A stretch of DNA of 64,000 nt from Idiomarina aquatica (GTDB taxonomy: Bacteria; Pseudomonadota; Gammaproteobacteria; Enterobacterales; Alteromonadaceae). The notes beneath the pieces were generated by a model. That model ran no database searches. It saw only the letters and a program-made list of their open reading frames with translations, and had not been told where the DNA came from. Shown one piece after another: positions 30,172 to 37,891 of the stretch. The DNA is taken from positions 331,171 through 395,170 of the forward strand of contig NZ_SNXI01000001.1 in the NCBI RefSeq assembly GCF_004362895.1. Direction: 5' to 3'. The first letter of the stretch is position 1. The number at the start of each line of letters is the position of its first letter. The position numbers and the translations under genes are program-made.

Positions 30172-30926
30172 GCGGGGTTATCCACGTCAATGAATTCGAC
30201 ATCTAAATCAAACTGCTGTTGCAAGTACTCGCCCAAAGCCTTTGCGCCGTATCGCTCGGTAGCGTGATGTCCGGCAGCATAAAAGGCGATACCCTGCTCT
30301 CGGGCACTATGAACTGTCTGTTCTGATACCTCGCCGGTAATAAACGCATCAACACCCAATGCCGCAGCTTGATCAATAAAGCCCTGCCCACCCCCAGTGC
30401 ACCATGCTAACCGCGTAATCTGACGGTCCACCGGCACATAACAGGTCAATGGCCGTTGTAATCGTTGCGCTAACGCCTCAGCCATTGCATCGCTTGATTG
30501 CGGAGCACAACGACCAATAACCAGCGCACAAGCAGGATCATACGCATCAGCGGGTCCTTCAATCTGCCAATCCATGAGTTTAGCAAGCTGCGTGTTATTG
30601 CCCCAATCCGGATGAACATCTAAAGGCAAGTGATAGGCTAACAAGTTAATCTCGTGCTGCAGTAAACGTTTAATGCGCCGTTGTTTCATACCAACAATAG
30701 CCTGGGGCTCATTCTTCCAAAAGTAGCCATGATGAACCAACAGTGCGTCCGCGTTTGAGCTAACAGCATGTTCAATAAGTGCCTGACTTGCAGTAACGCC
30801 GCAAACAATACGCTCAATCCGGTCACTGCCCTCGACCTGAAGGCCATTAGGACAAAAGTCGCGGATTTTATCAGTGTTCAACTGCTGATTTAAATAGGCC
30901 ACTAATTCATCACGATTTACTGCCAT
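30168..30926 (-). CDS. Nif3-like dinuclear metal centre protein (YbgI family)
   Basis: 252 residues, the YbgI/Nif3 length. The metal-binding motif LLVHHGYFWKNEP is present, and the second His/Glu site is in FITGEVSEQTVHSARE and YAAGHHATERYG. Family members form hexameric rings with a di-metal site. The biochemical role is unsettled (GTP cyclohydrolase I type 2 annotation is common but not well supported). First gene of the four-gene minus-strand run. Confidence 0.9.
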   Translation of the reverse strand: MAVNRDELVAYLNQQLNTDKIRDFCPNGLQVEGSDRIERIVCGVTASQALIEHAVSSNADALLVHHGYFWKNEPQAIVGMKQRRIKRLLQHEINLLAYHLPLDVHPDWGNNTQLAKLMDWQIEGPADAYDPACALVIGRCAPQSSDAMAEALAQRLQRPLTCYVPVDRQITRLAWCTGGGQGFIDQAAALGVDAFITGEVSEQTVHSAREQGIAFYAAGHHATERYGAKALGEYLQQQFDLDVEFIDVDNPA

Positions 30927-31085
30927 AAGGCGAACTCCCGCTAGTTGTTGTATCGAGTTAATACGGTCATCCGATAAATTCTACCCGAAATTAGACAATA
31001 ATCCGAAAAAACGGTATAAACAGTGGTGTAGCGTAATTTTTGCACGAAAATGTTATTTAATTTGAGACCGAATAGGAATCGTTGA

Positions 31086-31475
31086 ATGAGCAAACTGGAC
31101 AAAGATAAAGTACTTGCCGAGTACGAAGAAGCGTACAAGAAGGCCCATGGTAAAAAGCCGACTATCGAGGCAAGTAACGGTTGGTATAGTGTCGATGGTG
31201 GCAAAAATGTGCGCCTGGCGCAGTTAGCGGAAGAAGCCAAAACCTTAGCCGGCGGAAAGACTGCAGAGAAAAAGGCACCTGCGAAGAAAACCGAGAGCAA
31301 GAAGCCTGCGTCTAAAGCCTCAACGGCTAAGAAACCAGCCGCAAAAAAAGCCCCGGCGAAAAAGTCGGCAGCTAAAAAGTCATCAGCTAATGGTGGCTTA
31401 ACGGCAAAAGAATTGTGGCGTCAAAAACTCGAGCAAGATGCAACCGAGTGTCGCCTGCCGAGGGGCTCAGCCTAA
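31086..31475 (+). CDS. Histone H1-like Lys/Ala-rich protein
   Basis: 129 residues in three parts. Residues 1-57 are a small folded segment (EYEEAYKKAHGKKPTIEASNG). Residues 58-100 are a low-complexity tail of K/A/P repeats (KKAPAKK, KKPAAKK, KKSAAKK), typical of bacterial H1-like nucleoid proteins. The last 30 residues are an acidic-basic helix. The positive tail predicts nucleic-acid binding; no enzyme motif is seen. Stand-alone plus-strand gene, convergent to the next one. Confidence 0.75.
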   Translation: MSKLDKDKVLAEYEEAYKKAHGKKPTIEASNGWYSVDGGKNVRLAQLAEEAKTLAGGKTAEKKAPAKKTESKKPASKASTAKKPAAKKAPAKKSAAKKSSANGGLTAKELWRQKLEQDATECRLPRGSA

Positions 31476-31504
31476 TAAATAAAGGATCGTGCCGTGAGCA
31501 CAAC

Positions 31505-31756
31505 CTAAAGGACGTCGGGATTTTTCCCGGCGACCTTGTCAATAGGGACCTTAATTTTGCGGTAGCGATACACCAGAAATTGATTACGCTTTAGGTACAC
31601 TTTCTCAGTACCAAAGTCTGCCTGGCTCACAAGGTAGCGCCCGTCATTAAGCTCTTCTTTTACAATACCCAGCTTTCCCGCATGTTCTCCGCGTTTTACA
31701 AACACGGTTTGCCCGTTAATTCTGGGGTTGTTATAAGAAAATGTAGGTCCGCTCAT
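31505..31756 (-). CDS. Small KOW-like hypothetical protein
   Basis: 83 residues from the ATG at 31756. VFVKRGEHAGKLGIVKEEL resembles a KOW motif (hydrophobic-K-G-x-x-x-G-x-x-G-x-V), as found in NusG and ribosomal proteins, followed by a basic C-terminus (KRNQFLVYRYRKIKV). A longer reading frame starts at 31795, but a perfect TATAAT overlaps that ATG, so transcription should start downstream of it. Function is unknown. Confidence 0.65.
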   Translation of the reverse strand: MSGPTFSYNNPRINGQTVFVKRGEHAGKLGIVKEELNDGRYLVSQADFGTEKVYLKRNQFLVYRYRKIKVPIDKVAGKNPDVL

Positions 31757-31793
31757 GTTCTCTGCTATTCCTCTGGGTACAGACTGCTGCGCC

Positions 31794-31799
31794 ATTATA
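31794..31799 (-). promoter_or_regulatory. -10 element of the KOW-like gene
   Basis: Perfect TATAAT on the minus strand, whose last two bases are part of an in-frame ATG at 31795. The -35 region is weak. The position argues for the internal start at 31756. Confidence 0.5.
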
Positions 31800-31843
31800 C
31801 TCAGGTTATCGGCAGTGAACAGCGGATCTTAACGTTTGTCGGC

Positions 31844-32380
31844 CTAGCGTTTTCCGATGTAGAGCGTTATTTCACCCACTGGAATACCGAATTTGTACAT
31901 TTTGGTGCGGTTGATCATGTTGTCTTCGTCGATCAAGTACATCCAGTCATCCAGGCTCAATGCCATCGTGCTACCGTCGTCCATGGTCACGTTAAGCACA
32001 TATTGCCAGTTAAGTGCATTACCCGCTGTTGTGCCAACCGCTACGCCTTCAACGTCGCTAGCTCGCCCTTCGTAGGTATTGGGACCGGTTTTGGTTAGTT
32101 TCCATATCCGTTCCTGAGTGCTGCCGTCAGCGTAATAGAATTGCTCGTCCAACGTACCTTCGTTGCCATCCCAGGTGCCGACCATCTCGACCCGAAAGCG
32201 TTGAATAACATCATCCGAATAGTCTTGTACCGTACCATAGGCAACCAGTTCACCACTAAAAAATTCTTCCAGTTGCAACTTGGGTTCCCGCCCCTGGTAA
32301 TCATCGATGCTGGTAGAGCAAGCTGTAAGCCCAAGCGTGGTTACAAAAATAACAGCAAAACGTTTGAATAACTGACTCAT
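31844..32380 (-). CDS. DUF3833 lipoprotein
   Basis: 178 residues with a lipoprotein signal (VTTLGLTACSTS, lipobox LTAC) and the DUF3833 body (LEEFFSGELVAYGTVQDYS, MYKFGIPVGEITLYIGKR). Probably anchored in the outer or inner membrane facing the periplasm; function is unknown. It is recurrently found with Cfa-like methyltransferase, DUF2878 and chalcone isomerase-like genes. Here it is the last gene of that set and overlaps its upstream neighbour by 4 bases. Confidence 0.9.
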   Translation of the reverse strand: MSQLFKRFAVIFVTTLGLTACSTSIDDYQGREPKLQLEEFFSGELVAYGTVQDYSDDVIQRFRVEMVGTWDGNEGTLDEQFYYADGSTQERIWKLTKTGPNTYEGRASDVEGVAVGTTAGNALNWQYVLNVTMDDGSTMALSLDDWMYLIDEDNMINRTKMYKFGIPVGEITLYIGKR

Positions 32381-32916
32381 GAGGATGCTCCTGTTAGCTC
32401 ATCACGCTCGTCTTCATAGCGCGACTCGGGCGATAACCAAATCGCTAAAAACTGTTCGGTAAAGGTGGAATTCTCGATCGTTCCCAGCAACTTATCGCCC
32501 TGGTAAAAGTCTGCATGGCCGTCTTCGTTTTCAACCAATGCCAGACAATCCCCTTCTTTTATATTGGGCCAAATTTGGTTAAGCGTATCTAACCACTGTT
32601 GCTGATCTTGGTGAGCAAATCCGAGGCGTTGCCATTCTTCGGCTGTCTTATCAACCAAGTCCGCGACCTTGATGTCGCGTAGATAATCTAACACCAATGT
32701 TTTGCGCTGCTGTTTTCTTTGCTGCCAGTCAAAGTCGCCACTGTTCGTAAACAAGCGGGCATCGTAAACATCCCAAAACAGCACGCTCAGTCGAGTTTCG
32801 CCTACTCTATTTTGATCTTTGGGCACCGCACTATCGCAATCACTGGCAAACGCCAGCGACGGTGTAAACGCCAGAGCCAACGCTATTGCAAGACTTGATT
32901 TAATCAATCGATTCAT
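32377..32916 (-). CDS. Chalcone isomerase-like exported protein
   Basis: 179 residues with a signal peptide (LAIALALAFTPSLAFASD), then the chalcone isomerase-like fold: RVGETRLSVLFWDVYDARLFT near the start and LAIWLSPESRYEDERDELTG at the end. Bacterial members are not flavonoid enzymes; plant relatives of this fold bind fatty acids, so lipid binding in the periplasm is plausible. Overlaps DUF2878 and DUF3833 by 4 bases on each side. Confidence 0.85.
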   Translation of the reverse strand: MNRLIKSSLAIALALAFTPSLAFASDCDSAVPKDQNRVGETRLSVLFWDVYDARLFTNSGDFDWQQRKQQRKTLVLDYLRDIKVADLVDKTAEEWQRLGFAHQDQQQWLDTLNQIWPNIKEGDCLALVENEDGHADFYQGDKLLGTIENSTFTEQFLAIWLSPESRYEDERDELTGASS

Positions 32917-33422
32917 AACACTAACCTCTCGTTGTCACCGGCTTTCAGCGCACGACAAAAAAACAACATAAACAACGCCCAGACAATGGCATAGGTCACT
33001 ATCAGCTGAATAACCGAATCACTGGTGCCGGCACCAAAACTGACGCCAACCCAGTAACTGAAAGGGCCGGATATAGCTCCCGCCAACGCCGCTATTGCCG
33101 GTTTTTCGGCAAGCCAGTCTAACGACAGCGGTGCCATTGCAGCAAAGCCGACCCATAAGAACGCCAGCCATAGCGGGAACAAACCGCCAGTAAAGTCTAT
33201 GGTGCCCAGCCCCGTCGCTATAGCTTCGAGTAAAAGTCCCACCGCCAGCAGTTGTAAAATAAGCCGTAACCGGATTTTGGCGACAAATAAGCTGTAAACA
33301 ATTTGCACAACAACCAAAGCAGCGGTCAGCCAAATGTAATCCGCTCGTCCTGCAACCGCGGACATCCACAACACGTTAAAAATGACGAATGCGGCAATCT
33401 TGTGCTTCAATGAATCACTCAT
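32913..33422 (-). CDS. DUF2878 integral membrane protein
   Basis: 169 residues with about five to six TM segments (IAAFVIFNVLWMSAVAGRADY, LWLAFLWVGFAAMAPLSLDWL, LIVTYAIVWALFMLFFCRAL). It matches DUF2878, which travels with the Cfa-like methyltransferase of light-stress clusters. Overlaps the methyltransferase stop by 8 bases. Function is unknown; a membrane partner of lipid modification is an inference from context. Confidence 0.83.
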   Translation of the reverse strand: MSDSLKHKIAAFVIFNVLWMSAVAGRADYIWLTAALVVVQIVYSLFVAKIRLRLILQLLAVGLLLEAIATGLGTIDFTGGLFPLWLAFLWVGFAAMAPLSLDWLAEKPAIAALAGAISGPFSYWVGVSFGAGTSDSVIQLIVTYAIVWALFMLFFCRALKAGDNERLVL

Positions 33423-34653
33423 AACGCCCTTTACTTGCTGTTAACTGAACAACCGAAACGGACTCTTCTAAAAATCCGCCCTGGCAATAACTAAAGTAGT
33501 AGTTCCACAAACGCGAGAAACGTTCGTCATAGCCCAGGGGCTCCAACTCAGCTCGCTTGCTGTTAAAGGCTATTTGCCAACGCTTGAGGGTTTCGGCGTA
33601 ACTCTTCCCCATATCCTGAACGTTACGAACAACCATCTGTGTTTGCGTCTTATAGAGCTGCGACATCAGCTGTATCGACGGCAAAAAGCCACCAGGGAAT
33701 ATATGTTTTTGAATAAAATCAACCGAGCGTGAATAACTGTTATAGCGCTGATCGGCGATGGTTATAGCCTGTAATGCCATGATGCCACCCGGTTTCAACC
33801 TGTCGTTACAGGTCTTAAAAAACGTCGGTAAATATTGTTTGCCCACAGCCTCTATCATTTCGACTGATACCAGCTTGTCATACTGACCGGTTAAGTCCCG
33901 ATAATCCTCTTTCAACAGAGTAATACGGTTTTCCAGCCCTTCGGCTTTTACCCGTTGCTGAGCATACTGATATTGCTCTTCAGAAATGGTCGTGGTGGTC
34001 ACGTGGCAGCCATAGTGTTTTGCGGCATAAATAGCCAAGCCCCCCCACCCGGTGCCAATTTCTAACAGGCTATCGGTGGGCTGCAGATCCAATTCACGAC
34101 ACAAACGATCAAGTTTTTGCTCCTGCGCTTGCTGCAAGCTGTCGTCTTCTGACAAAAACAACGCGCTCGAATACTGCATGTGCGGATCTAAAAACCGTTT
34201 ATACAGTTCGTTACCCAAGTCGTAGTGCGCGGAAATATTCTTTTTTGCTTGTTGCTTGTGATTGCGATTGGCCCAATGATTAATCTTATTAATTGGAAAG
34301 GTTAGCCAGGCAATACGTGACTCAAGCTTGTCTAAAGCCGGTAAATTGCGGGCAAAGATCTGAATGACCGCGGTTAGGTCGTTGGTATCCCAGGTTTTAT
34401 CAATGTAAAGTTCAGCAGCGCCAATACTGCCGCCCACTAACAGTCCACGATAAAAGCCCGGCTTTTTAACGTCGATCTCTGCACGCAGGTCGCTATGTTT
34501 TTGACCAAACTGGGCAACCATGCGCCCTTGTTCTGTTAAAACCAGCGTACCGTACTGCAGATGGCTCAGTATTTTCATCGCCAGGCTGCGAAATAACTTG
34601 TCCATGCCTTTAAATTCAAAAGGTGCCGTTAGCGCACTCTCACCATTTGCCAT
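33415..34653 (-). CDS. Cfa-like SAM-dependent fatty-acid methyltransferase
   Basis: 412 residues. N-terminal CFA-type domain (about 1-110), then KKNISAHYDLGNELYKRFLD, the SAM site LEIGTGWGGLAIYAAKHYG, SVEMIEAVGKQYLPTFF and KHIFPGGFLPS. This resembles cyclopropane fatty acid synthase and the UfaM-type methyltransferases that modify unsaturated phospholipid acyl chains in the furan fatty acid route. Co-location with FAD, DUF1365 and photolyase genes favours a stress-linked lipid alkylation rather than classical Cfa. It begins 60 bp after the DUF1365 stop. Confidence 0.85.
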   Translation of the reverse strand: MANGESALTAPFEFKGMDKLFRSLAMKILSHLQYGTLVLTEQGRMVAQFGQKHSDLRAEIDVKKPGFYRGLLVGGSIGAAELYIDKTWDTNDLTAVIQIFARNLPALDKLESRIAWLTFPINKINHWANRNHKQQAKKNISAHYDLGNELYKRFLDPHMQYSSALFLSEDDSLQQAQEQKLDRLCRELDLQPTDSLLEIGTGWGGLAIYAAKHYGCHVTTTTISEEQYQYAQQRVKAEGLENRITLLKEDYRDLTGQYDKLVSVEMIEAVGKQYLPTFFKTCNDRLKPGGIMALQAITIADQRYNSYSRSVDFIQKHIFPGGFLPSIQLMSQLYKTQTQMVVRNVQDMGKSYAETLKRWQIAFNSKRAELEPLGYDERFSRLWNYYFSYCQGGFLEESVSVVQLTASKGRYE

Positions 34654-34678
34654 GGTTTTTTCCTCTTGTATAACAGCT

Positions 34679-34692
34679 CGTGTTAAAACACG
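34679..34692. promoter_or_regulatory. 14-bp palindrome upstream of the Cfa-like gene
   Basis: CGTGTT-AA-AACACG, a perfect inverted repeat, in the 59-bp gap between DUF1365 and the methyltransferase gene, 26 bp before the start codon. It could be an operator or a small attenuating hairpin. No T-run follows on either side. Confidence 0.4.
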
Positions 34693-34712
34693 TATCGTTT
34701 TAAATAAAGTGT

Positions 34713-35432
34713 TTAGGGATGGCCATAAAATGGTGTGCGTTTTACAAACAGCTTAAGTGCCTGCCAGTAAATACCGCCGATAATTTTTGCTGCCATCACC
34801 GGTGTTGTTTTAATTACGCGCTTAATCTGTTCTCGGTTTAACGGCGAACGCGATAATTTCATACCGGCGACAAAGTCTTTTTGCTCGGTTTCTGCCGCTA
34901 GTTGTATAAAACAATCGTCTTGCGGCGGATTGATCTTCCAGCGGTAGGTCATATCAAGCGGGTTAAAAGGTGAAACGTGAAATGCTTTTTGCGTGGTTGC
35001 GTCTGGTTTGGCGAGATCCACCAGATAATAATGGCGTTCTAACCAGGGCGTGTTACTGACTTCAGCTAACATCATGGTGTACTCACCATCTTGTTGCAGA
35101 AAATAAAAGTTAACCGGACTGAAAAACAGCCCGAATGTGCGAATGTTGCCCATAAAGAACACTCGCCCCTGCAACGTCTGCCCGGCAAGCTTAGACATTT
35201 TACTTAATGCCGCCTGCTGTAAATCGCCGGTTTCGTCTTTCAGGTAGTCTTTGCGCCTAAACCACAGCGGTGCGAAACCTTGAGTCGAAAACCAACGCGA
35301 CTCGCTGTGAGCTTGCTCTAGCTCATCCAGTGCAATAAACCACTGCATAAAGCGGTAGTTAAAGGTGTGTTGCGTGGGGCGATAGCGCTGATGAAACACA
35401 TCGCCCCAGTAGATACCGCTACTCAACGCCAT
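34713..35432 (-). CDS. DUF1365 protein
   Basis: 239 residues starting ALSSGIYWGDVFHQRYRPTQHTFNYRFMQW, the DUF1365 opening, with RRKDYLKDETGDLQ and SPVNFYFLQQDGEYTMMLAEV in the middle. DUF1365 genes nearly always accompany Cfa-like methyltransferases and a FAD amine oxidase-like protein. The biochemical role is unproven. It overlaps the FAD gene by 14 bases. Confidence 0.88.
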   Translation of the reverse strand: MALSSGIYWGDVFHQRYRPTQHTFNYRFMQWFIALDELEQAHSESRWFSTQGFAPLWFRRKDYLKDETGDLQQAALSKMSKLAGQTLQGRVFFMGNIRTFGLFFSPVNFYFLQQDGEYTMMLAEVSNTPWLERHYYLVDLAKPDATTQKAFHVSPFNPLDMTYRWKINPPQDDCFIQLAAETEQKDFVAGMKLSRSPLNREQIKRVIKTTPVMAAKIIGGIYWQALKLFVKRTPFYGHP

Positions 35433-36711
35433 CTTCGTACTCGTTATTGATCGCTAAACTGGGGTCAATACGATTAACCACGTCGATGGCACTGCGAACA
35501 CCATCCTCGTGAAAACCGTTATACCAGTACGCACCACAATAATGCGTATGTCTTTGACCACAAATCTTATCTCTTTGTTCACGTGCACGTAGCGACGGAA
35601 TCGAATATTGCGGATGATCGTAACTAAACCGGCGAATAACCTTTGCCGGATCAATCGCTGCAGTATTATTAAGCGTAACGCACAATGTCTGCTCGGTACG
35701 CAAACCCTGCAGAATATTCATGTTGTAAGTAACTGAACTGGGTTTGCTCGCCGCGTCACCCTCCGTGCGCAGCAAGTAATTCCAACTTGCCCAGGCCAGC
35801 CGTTTTTTCGGTAGTAGTCGGGTGTCAGTGTGCAGCACAACGTCATTGGGCTGATAATCGATAGCGCCGAGTATCTCCTGCTCATCATCACTGGCATCAC
35901 CCAATAGCCGCAGTGCCTGATCACTGTGCGCAGCAATCACGACTTCGTCAAAATATTCGCTTTTACCATCACTAAATTTAATCTGCACCTGTTCTTGTTG
36001 ACGACAGATTTGGCTAATGTCGGTAGAAAGATGCACACGTTCGGCATAAGGTTTAGTTAGCGCCGGAATATAAGACTTAGAGCCCCCGTTAATGGTATGC
36101 CATTGAGGACGGTCGGCGATATTCAACAAGCCGTGGTTTTGGAAAAAACGTAAGAAGAAACCTAACGGAAACTGCTCTGCATCCTCGATACTGGACGACC
36201 AGATTGCTGAAATCATGGGTAACAAATACAGACGCGCAACTTCGTCTGACACCTTAAGCTCGCCTAAAAATTCACCCAGTGTTTTCTGATCAACGTCTTC
36301 GCCGTTCTCTAACGCGGCTTTAGCGGCATTATTAAACTTAACGATACCGCTCAACAATTTGTAAAAGCGCGGCTTCAGCAGATTGCTGCGCTGCGCAAAC
36401 AAGGTGTTAAGAGTATGGCCGTTGTATTCAAGACCCGAACGTGGGTCAGTAACACTAAAGCTCATCTCTGTGTCACGCCAGTTAACCTGCAATTCACGCA
36501 ACAGGCGTTTAAAGCGCGGATAGGTTTTATCGTTAAATACGATAAAGCCAGTATCAACGGGCACTGTCTGGTTGCCAACCTTAATATCGACGGTGGCAGT
36601 GTGACCGCCGATGTAATCGTTCTTGTCAAAAACCGTAACGTCGTGCTTTTTACTCAAATAATACGCCGCGGTCAGGCCCGCGATACCACTACCAACAACT
36701 GCAATTTTCAT
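35419..36711 (-). CDS. FAD-dependent amine oxidase-like protein
   Basis: 430 residues of the flavin amine oxidase/NAD(P)-binding family. The N-terminus KIAVVGSGIAGLTAAYYLS is the dinucleotide-binding fold, followed by DKNDYIGGHTATV and TGFIVFNDKTYPRF. Proteins of this type beside Cfa-like and DUF1365 genes include the desaturase-like UfaD of furan fatty acid synthesis, which makes it a candidate acyl-chain oxidase. Neighbours are a SDR gene 17 bp upstream and DUF1365 downstream. Confidence 0.85.
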   Translation of the reverse strand: MKIAVVGSGIAGLTAAYYLSKKHDVTVFDKNDYIGGHTATVDIKVGNQTVPVDTGFIVFNDKTYPRFKRLLRELQVNWRDTEMSFSVTDPRSGLEYNGHTLNTLFAQRSNLLKPRFYKLLSGIVKFNNAAKAALENGEDVDQKTLGEFLGELKVSDEVARLYLLPMISAIWSSSIEDAEQFPLGFFLRFFQNHGLLNIADRPQWHTINGGSKSYIPALTKPYAERVHLSTDISQICRQQEQVQIKFSDGKSEYFDEVVIAAHSDQALRLLGDASDDEQEILGAIDYQPNDVVLHTDTRLLPKKRLAWASWNYLLRTEGDAASKPSSVTYNMNILQGLRTEQTLCVTLNNTAAIDPAKVIRRFSYDHPQYSIPSLRAREQRDKICGQRHTHYCGAYWYNGFHEDGVRSAIDVVNRIDPSLAINNEYEDGVE

Positions 36712-36728
36712 TCGCTCAATTTTCCTTG

Positions 36729-37457
36729 CTAAGAGTTCTTTGCCATACGCCGTGATAAGGCGATTTGCATTCCTTGCGGCAACAACGACATAACCCGTAA
36801 CATGCCACTAAATAACGCGGGAAAACCAATATCCCGTTTGCCTTTTTCAATACCCTTGCGAATAGCCTTGGAGGCAAATTCGACACTCACCCGCATTGGC
36901 ATTTCAAAATCATTGGCGTCAGTCATGGGTGTTTTTACAAAACCCGGCGACACGCCAAGTACGTCAATGCCATAGGCTTCTTTTAAATCGACTTCTAAGG
37001 TGCGGGTAATATATTGAATAGCGGCTTTCGAACCACCATATGCCTGTGCTTTGGTAAACGGCAATAGCCGTGCCAGGCTACCGACAATGACCAACTTACT
37101 GCCCTCAGGCATGATCGGCAACAATGCTTCCACAGTATTCATGGTGCCAAACACGTTTACACGAAATACACGCTCAAACATACCTGCATCAAACTGTTTT
37201 ACGTCAAGGTATTCACACATACCGGCACTCAAAATGGCTAAGTCGACACGTTCGATATCGGCAAGTGCCTGTTTTGTGTTTTCGATATCAGTAATGTCGA
37301 AGCGCAGCGTTTTGATACTATCCCGATCAATATCGGCTAACTCATCCAATGCCTCTTGATTGCGTCCACAAGCAATCACCGTATGCCCTTGTTTGGCATA
37401 ATCTTGCGCCAGTTGGTAACCGATCCCGGAGGTGGCCCCTGTTATTAATATCTTCAT
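36729..37457 (-). CDS. Short-chain dehydrogenase/reductase
   Basis: 242 residues, classical SDR. NAD(P) motif ITGATSGIGYQLAQDYA, LAILSAGMC (NNAG position), and catalytic Ser (VGSLARLLPF) with YxxxK (AYGGSKAAIQY). Substrate unknown. It overlaps the NTF2-like gene by 4 bases and belongs to the photolyase/lipid-modification run. Confidence 0.88.
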   Translation of the reverse strand: MKILITGATSGIGYQLAQDYAKQGHTVIACGRNQEALDELADIDRDSIKTLRFDITDIENTKQALADIERVDLAILSAGMCEYLDVKQFDAGMFERVFRVNVFGTMNTVEALLPIMPEGSKLVIVGSLARLLPFTKAQAYGGSKAAIQYITRTLEVDLKEAYGIDVLGVSPGFVKTPMTDANDFEMPMRVSVEFASKAIRKGIEKGKRDIGFPALFSGMLRVMSLLPQGMQIALSRRMAKNS

Positions 37458-37891
37458 GAGTCCGCCACTAATCGGTTTTTGATTTTGTCGATCACGTAGC
37501 CTACTAAAGGCACGTGTTCATACAACATTGCCCCTAAGTCGTAATGATCCTGTTGTTCGCGAATTTTTCCGTCCTCAAACGTTAAATATGAGACGCCCGG
37601 CAGCACGATCTCCATGCCATTTCCCAGTTTGGGATGCGCAAAACGCATCTGCCACAGCAAAAAAGCTTTGTCTTCTCCGACACACTCATCGTCAAAGGCA
37701 AAATGACAGTATTCCACGTTTTCCATGGTGTGTTCGAAATACTTTTTGAGATCGTCCAGACCCACCACCTGATGGATGGGATCGGTTAAGCTGGCGTTAT
37801 CGTGATACATGTCATCCAGCTGGTCCAGATTGTCTGTTTTAAACTCGTCATAAAACGACTTCAATTTATCGACTAGTTCTTGGTTATCCAT
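37454..37891 (-). CDS. NTF2-like/SnoaL-fold protein
   Basis: 145 residues with a SnoaL-like nuclear transport factor 2 fold (LVDKLKSFYDEFKTDNLDQLDDMYHDNASLTDP, YLTFEDGKIREQQDHYDLGAMLYEHVPLVGYVI). Such proteins bind small hydrophobic ligands. It is regularly found beside the SDR and photolyase genes in light-stress clusters. It overlaps phrB by 8 bases and the SDR gene by 4. Confidence 0.85.
   Translation of the reverse strand: MDNQELVDKLKSFYDEFKTDNLDQLDDMYHDNASLTDPIHQVVGLDDLKKYFEHTMENVEYCHFAFDDECVGEDKAFLLWQMRFAHPKLGNGMEIVLPGVSYLTFEDGKIREQQDHYDLGAMLYEHVPLVGYVIDKIKNRLVADS

Noticed and set aside
31086..31475. Minus-strand ORF opposite the H1-like gene as a real gene
   Set aside because: It is an antisense shadow. 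Its sequence is hydrophobic and low-complexity because it mirrors the K/A repeats, and the plus-strand frame has coding character and a proper gene layout.
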